Positions 7,562-10,649 of a stretch of DNA of 10,649 nt are shown here, piece by piece. The position numbers were made by a program, and so were the translations under genes. Position 1 is the stretch's first letter; every line of letters begins with the position of its first letter. Under the pieces are notes generated by a model. It worked only from the letters and a program-made list of their open reading frames with translations, was not told the DNA's origin and did not search any database. Origin of the DNA: CAZFQD01 sp964520885 (GTDB lineage Bacteria; Bacillota; Clostridia; Oscillospirales; SIG519); assembly GCA_964520885.1 (NCBI GenBank), contig CAZFQD010000079.1:1-10649 (forward strand). Reading direction: 5' to 3'.

Positions 7562-7698
7562 TTAATTTTCCTCCAAATATTATTATTCTTTCACAATGCC
7601 AAACTCTAATAATACCATAAACCCACTTACCAATCAGCGATTTAACATTTTCAATATATTAACATAGTTTTACCATATTTTCAATACAAAATTTTAAT

Positions 7699-7727
7699 AT
7701 TATCTTGATTTTTTCTGCATTTGTCAA
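7699..7727 (-). promoter_or_regulatory. sigma-A promoter of hppA
   Basis: On the minus strand a perfect TTGACA (7727-7722) is followed after 17 nt by GATAAT (7704-7699). Transcription should start near 7692, leaving about 130 nt of AT-rich leader before the hppA ATG. The leader (7562-7692) shows no riboswitch fold that I recognise. The promoter lies between the 262-bp element and hppA, so hppA does not depend on recG read-through. Confidence 0.75.
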
Positions 7728-7767
7728 ACATTTGGTGCTTTTTTTAATATTCTAAGCAATATTTTCT

Positions 7768-8029
7768 AATTAGGGCTTACTCAAAAACTAAAAATCGCTG
7801 GTACAGAACGATTATCAGCAATTTTCAGTTCTATAATCTGTATGGTTTTTTATATAATTGCTAAAAAACAATACAGATTATAGTTGCAAGATAAATCTTG
7901 CAATATGAGTTCGCCGATAATTACGGCTACAAAACTGCGAAAGCTTAGCTTTTTCGCCGTTTTGAGTGGCAAATTAAATTTGCCACACTCAAAAATCCAA
8001 CAAGTTAACTTTTTGAGCATGCCCTAATT
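7768..8029. mobile_element. 262-bp MITE-like element with terminal inverted repeats
   Basis: AATTAGGGCTTACTCAAAAA (7768-7787) and the reverse complement of 8010-8029 match at 18 of 20 positions. TAATTA occurs at both outer edges as a possible target duplication, or the inner GGGC...GCCC may be the true ends with TA duplicated. Between the ends is a row of hairpins: 7791-7800/7816-7825 (9 of 10 bp), 7831-7852/7862-7883 (21 of 22 bp), 7884-7892/7895-7903 (9 bp perfect), 7931-7942/7952-7963 (11 of 12 bp) and 7960-7975/7977-7994 (16 bp with a 2-nt bulge). There is no ORF, so any transposase would act in trans. It overlaps the recG stop codon and could also end recG transcription. Confidence 0.65.
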
Positions 8030-10087
8030 ATAAATAATTAACCCATATTCTGAAAAAAGCTCTTTTATTTTATTTTTAATGCCTTTATTTTCATCTAAAA
8101 TTAACATTTCATCCTTTGCAATAATTTCTCTTGCGGCAATTTGTGCCTCGTTTAAAACCTTAATATCGGTAACCATATTTGCAATTTTTAATGGTGGTAA
8201 TCCGTGCTGTCGCTCTCCAAAAAAGTTGCCGGGACCTCTTAATTCTAAATCTTTTTCACTAATTTTAAAGCCGTCATTAGTTTTTACCATTACATTTAGT
8301 CGTTCTTTTGTTAAAGTAGATTTTGAATTTGAAACTAAAATGCAATAGGATTTTTTATCTGACCTACCAACTCTTCCTCTTAACTGATGAAGTTGTGAAA
8401 GCCCAAACCGTTCAGCATTTTCAATTATCATTATTGTGGCATTAGCAACATCAATTCCAACTTCAATTACAGTAGTTGAAACTAAAATGCTAATTTCATT
8501 TTGCATAAATTCTTGCATTATTTTTTGTTTTTCTTTGGATTTTAATCGTCCATGCAAAAAGGCTATGTTTATATCGCAAAAATATTTCTCCTTTATTTCG
8601 GCAGAGAATTCTTCAACTGCTTTTAACTCTAATTTATCATTTTCCTCTACTAAAGGACAAACAATATATGCTTGCGAACCCTCCTTTACTTGTTTATTTA
8701 CAAAATTGTATAAGTCATCTCTTTTGGTATCGTCAATTAAAAATGTGTTTATTTTTTTTCTACCGGGTGGCAATTTGTCTATAACCGAAATATCCAAATC
8801 ACCATATACAATTAAAGCTAAAGTTCGAGGAATAGGAGTGGCTGACATTACTAATGTGTGAGGATTATTGCCTTTTTTAGATAGTATTGCTCTTTGACGA
8901 ACACCAAAACGGTGCTGTTCGTCAGTTATTACAAGGGCTAAATTTGAAAATTCCACTCTATCCTCAATTAAACTATGAGTTCCAAAAACAAATTGAATTT
9001 CCCCTGTTTTTATTTTTTCAATTACTATTTTTTTCTCTTTTTCGGGCAAACCACCTGTTAGCAAACCACATTCAATATCTAATTTGCTCATTATTTCTTT
9101 TATTGAATTATAATGCTGATTAGCCAATATTTCAGTAGGTGCCATTAAACAAACTTGACAATCGTTTTTTATTGCAAAATAACCCAAAATAGCGGCTACT
9201 ACTGTTTTTCCACTGCCAACATCTCCTTGCAAAAGCCTATTCATTGGCACTGTTTCTTGCATATCGGACAGTCCCTCTTTTATGACTTTTTGCTGTGCAT
9301 TTGTTAGAGTAAAGGGAAGTTTATTATAAAACTCCATTAAATCTACTTTTTTATTTAATATGACACCTATGGCTCCCCTGTTTCTCTTTTTTAGTTCAAA
9401 TAAGCCAATTTGCAATATTAATAATTCTTCAAATACAAATCGTCTTGTTGCAGTTTCAAGCTGGAAAAAATCACTCGGCATATGAATATACTCTAATGCA
9501 AAGCGAATATGGGCTATATTGTATTTTTTTCTTAAATCGTCCGGTAAAAACTCCTCTATATGTTCAGGAATTAATTTTAAAGCATTTTCTACTGCTAATC
9601 TAAATATCTTTTGTGAAATACCTGCTGTCAACTGATAAACAGGGAGAATTTTGCCGTTTAAAGTTTCGGTTTCATCGGCTTTTTCTATGCTTGGAGAGGT
9701 CATTTCCTTGCCAAAAAAACTGACATTTACTCTACCATAAAATAGATATTTTTCTCCCTCTTTTAAATTTCCTGCTGTATATTTTTGATTAAATAAAGTT
9801 ATTGTCATAGTTGCACAGTCTTGATCCTCAATTACAAACTTGTAAATAAGCAAACCATTTCTAACCCTTTGTTCTTTTACCTGAGTTATTATTGTTCCAA
9901 CTACTGAGCATATTTGCTCAGTCCCAGTCTCTTCAATTTTAAATATTTTTGTTCTGTCCTCATAATCTCTTGGATAGTAAAACAACAAATCCTGCACAGT
10001 ATTAATGCCGAGCTTTAAAAATAGCTCGGCTCTTTTTGGACCTATTCCTTTTAAGTATTGAAGTTGCATAAAGAGAGGATTTAACAT
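8024..10087 (-). CDS. recG: ATP-dependent DNA helicase RecG
   Basis: A 687-residue superfamily 2 helicase that reverses stalled replication forks and branch-migrates Holliday junctions. Numbered from the ATG at 10087: residues 1-150 hold the wedge/OB-fold domain, starting with LKGIGPKRAELFLKLGI. Walker A GDVGSGKT is at 288-295, DEQH at 389-392, SATPIPRTLAL near 415-425, LHGRLKSKEK near 512-521 and QLRGRVGR near 568-575. The RecG-specific C-terminal segment GPGNFFGERQHGLPPLKIA follows at 618-636. AAAGGG lies 7 nt before ATG 10087; an in-frame TTG at 10105 lies before that site. The length is normal. The stop codon and the last Asn codon lie inside the inverted end of the 262-bp element, so the very C-terminus may have been set by that insertion. 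Confidence 0.96.
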   Translation of the reverse strand: MLNPLFMQLQYLKGIGPKRAELFLKLGINTVQDLLFYYPRDYEDRTKIFKIEETGTEQICSVVGTIITQVKEQRVRNGLLIYKFVIEDQDCATMTITLFNQKYTAGNLKEGEKYLFYGRVNVSFFGKEMTSPSIEKADETETLNGKILPVYQLTAGISQKIFRLAVENALKLIPEHIEEFLPDDLRKKYNIAHIRFALEYIHMPSDFFQLETATRRFVFEELLILQIGLFELKKRNRGAIGVILNKKVDLMEFYNKLPFTLTNAQQKVIKEGLSDMQETVPMNRLLQGDVGSGKTVVAAILGYFAIKNDCQVCLMAPTEILANQHYNSIKEIMSKLDIECGLLTGGLPEKEKKIVIEKIKTGEIQFVFGTHSLIEDRVEFSNLALVITDEQHRFGVRQRAILSKKGNNPHTLVMSATPIPRTLALIVYGDLDISVIDKLPPGRKKINTFLIDDTKRDDLYNFVNKQVKEGSQAYIVCPLVEENDKLELKAVEEFSAEIKEKYFCDINIAFLHGRLKSKEKQKIMQEFMQNEISILVSTTVIEVGIDVANATIMIIENAERFGLSQLHQLRGRVGRSDKKSYCILVSNSKSTLTKERLNVMVKTNDGFKISEKDLELRGPGNFFGERQHGLPPLKIANMVTDIKVLNEAQIAAREIIAKDEMLILDENKGIKNKIKELFSEYGLIIYN

Positions 10088-10100
10088 ATAAACACCCTTT

Positions 10101-10116
10101 AACAATGAAACAATGA
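10101..10116. repeat. two tandem copies of AACAATGA
   Basis: AACAATGA occurs twice in a row directly upstream of the recG ribosome binding site and is followed by the related ACAGCGAAC. It looks like a remnant of a short tandem array. No function is evident. Confidence 0.5.
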
Positions 10117-10139
10117 ACAGCGAACATCATTTAATAAAG

Positions 10140-10178
10140 CCTCCTTTTCAAAGGAGGTGTCGCCAAAGGCGACGGAGG
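10140..10178. repeat. double-hairpin intergenic repeat with alternative CCTCC/GGAGG pairing
   Basis: CCTCCTTT (10140-10147) pairs perfectly with AAAGGAGG (10150-10157). A second hairpin GTCGCC-AAA-GGCGAC (10159-10173) follows, and then another GGAGG (10174-10178). The first CCTCC could pair with either GGAGG, giving two mutually exclusive folds. It is much more GC-rich than its surroundings. It resembles small dispersed intergenic repeats seen in clostridial genomes, from memory rather than a search. It lies in the predicted recG leader. Confidence 0.6.
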
Positions 10179-10208
10179 ATTATAGCCATATTCTTTATTT
10201 TAATTCTA

Positions 10209-10225
10209 AACGGTCAATGACCGTT
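10209..10225. repeat. 17-bp odd palindrome
   Basis: AACGGTCA-A-TGACCGTT is a perfect 8-bp inverted repeat around a single base. It could be a dimeric repressor operator in the recG leader or part of the surrounding repeat mosaic. No regulator can be assigned. Confidence 0.5.
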
Positions 10226-10255
10226 CACTACAAATAACTTTTCGCTTTTCACTAT

Positions 10256-10318
10256 ATTAATTGTCATTTGTTCCTGTCGTTCTGAGAGAAGCGAAGAATC
10301 TCATTAGTTGTCATTTGT
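10256..10318. repeat. 31-bp unit between 16-bp direct repeats
   Basis: ATTAATTGTCATTTGT (10256-10271) and ATTAGTTGTCATTTGT (10303-10318) differ at one base and flank 31 bp containing GTCGTTCTGAGAGAAGCGAA. That core resembles a short repeat common in many bacterial assemblies (TTCTGAGCGAAGCGAAGAAT-like), recalled rather than searched. The arrangement suggests insertion with target duplication, or a deletion between repeats. Confidence 0.5.
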
Positions 10319-10322
10319 ATAG

Positions 10323-10351
10323 ATTTTATCATTATAACAATTAGTAGTCAA
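10323..10351 (-). promoter_or_regulatory. sigma-A promoter candidate for recG
   Basis: On the minus strand TTGACT (10351-10346) is followed after 17 nt by TAAAAT (10328-10323). Predicted transcription starts near 10316 and crosses the repeat units at 10101-10318, giving recG an unusually long leader of about 230 nt. The other 10106-10422 sequence holds no gene. Confidence 0.65.
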
Positions 10352-10379
10352 TAGAAAAGGGGGATTTTTGACAATAAAC

Positions 10380-10406
10380 AAAAAACGGCATAGCAATTGC
10401 TATACC
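10380..10406 (-). terminator. rho-independent terminator of the ribbon-helix-helix gene
   Basis: On the minus strand GGTATAGC-AATT-GCTATGCC (10406-10387) forms an 8-bp stem with one wobble, followed at once by CGTTTTTTG. It lies 17 nt after the stop codon of the small gene at 10423. There is no U-run on the other strand, so it acts in one direction. Confidence 0.85.
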
Positions 10407-10422
10407 TTAATATGGTTTTGGA

Positions 10423-10623
10423 TTATTTGTCTTTTTCTTTATCAAGATTATTTAGTGCATATTCACAACATTGGATTACAAGTTTATTTAGTGATACATT
10501 TTTTTGCTGTGCAACTAATTGTAATTTCTTAATAAGCTCATTAGGAAATCTAAAAGTTTTATTTGAGCTCTCTATTTTATTAACCTTAAACATATTAGTC
10601 ACGTATAATCTATTTATCTTCAT
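10423..10623 (-). CDS. small Arc/CopG-like ribbon-helix-helix protein
   Basis: Sixty-six residues if read from ATG 10623, or 56 from the in-frame ATG 10593. The core fits a ribbon-helix-helix DNA-binding fold: a strand at KTFRFP (22-27), helix one at ELIKKLQLVAQQKN (29-42), the turn VSLNK, and helix two at LVIQCCEYALNNL (48-60), then a charged tail. Such proteins bind operators as dimers and often repress their own gene or act as antitoxins. No toxin-like ORF lies downstream, where the gene ends in a terminator; upstream lies beyond the window. Neither start has a clear ribosome binding site, so translation may be weak or leaderless and the N-terminus is uncertain. The target is unknown. Confidence 0.7.
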   Translation of the reverse strand: MKINRLYVTNMFKVNKIESSNKTFRFPNELIKKLQLVAQQKNVSLNKLVIQCCEYALNNLDKEKDK

Positions 10624-10649
10624 AAAGGGGGTAATTAGATTATTTTTCT

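Noticed and set aside
7768..8029. CRISPR array
   Set aside because: The hairpins differ from each other in sequence and spacing; there are no regularly repeated units.
8079..9123. Plus-strand open frames of 78-141 codons opposite recG
   Set aside because: They are antisense shadows of an intact, motif-complete recG.
10374..10379. TTGACA-like box on the plus strand near 10370
   Set aside because: No -10 at correct spacing, and no plus-strand gene follows within the window.

Overview
The window is AT-rich, low-GC DNA with dense GGAGG-type ribosome binding sites and near-consensus sigma-A promoters. It encodes an alpha/beta-type small acid-soluble spore protein, so the host is almost certainly an endospore-forming Bacillota (Clostridia-like) bacterium. 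The CarD homologue, the MEP-pathway enzymes and a K+-dependent-type membrane pyrophosphatase all fit an anaerobic clostridial cell. Genus or family cannot be read from this sequence. No rRNA, tRNA, CRISPR array, integrase or transposase gene is present.

Layout, left to right. (1) 81-1889 (+): a membrane-anchored surface protein with TPR, chitobiase C-terminal-like and internalin-like LRR modules. (2) 1920-3002 (-), convergent with it: a uroporphyrinogen-decarboxylase-superfamily protein of the zinc-dependent corrinoid:thiol methyltransferase type. (3) 3136-4989 (+): a carD-ispD-ispF operon behind a TTGAAT-N17-TATAAT promoter. (4) 5011-5086: a 76-nt near-perfect palindrome that probably terminates both ispF and the convergent spore-protein gene (5104-5271, -). 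(5) 5462-7561 (-): hppA, a proton/sodium-pumping pyrophosphatase with a good promoter at 7699-7727 and a leader of about 130 nt. (6) 7768-8029: a 262-bp non-coding element with 20-bp inverted ends and five internal hairpins, abutting and overlapping the 3' end of recG (8024-10087, -). (7) 10101-10351: a leader upstream of recG built from several small repeat units, with a candidate recG promoter at its far end. (8) 10423-10623 (-): a small ribbon-helix-helix protein with its own terminator.

Functionally this is mostly chromosomal housekeeping. CarD sets transcription initiation and shares an operon with two consecutive steps of isoprenoid precursor synthesis. HppA couples pyrophosphate hydrolysis to ion export. 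RecG remodels stalled forks and recombination intermediates. The spore protein protects spore DNA.

The unusual content lies between the genes. The most interesting point is a decayed copy of the recG 3' end and its downstream flank at about 5300-5404, on the far side of hppA. It reads straight through the point where the 262-bp element sits in the recG copy. It therefore looks both like an empty target site for the element and like one half of a direct repeat bracketing hppA. All alignments were made by eye and need computation. I see no clear candidate for a new multi-gene system.
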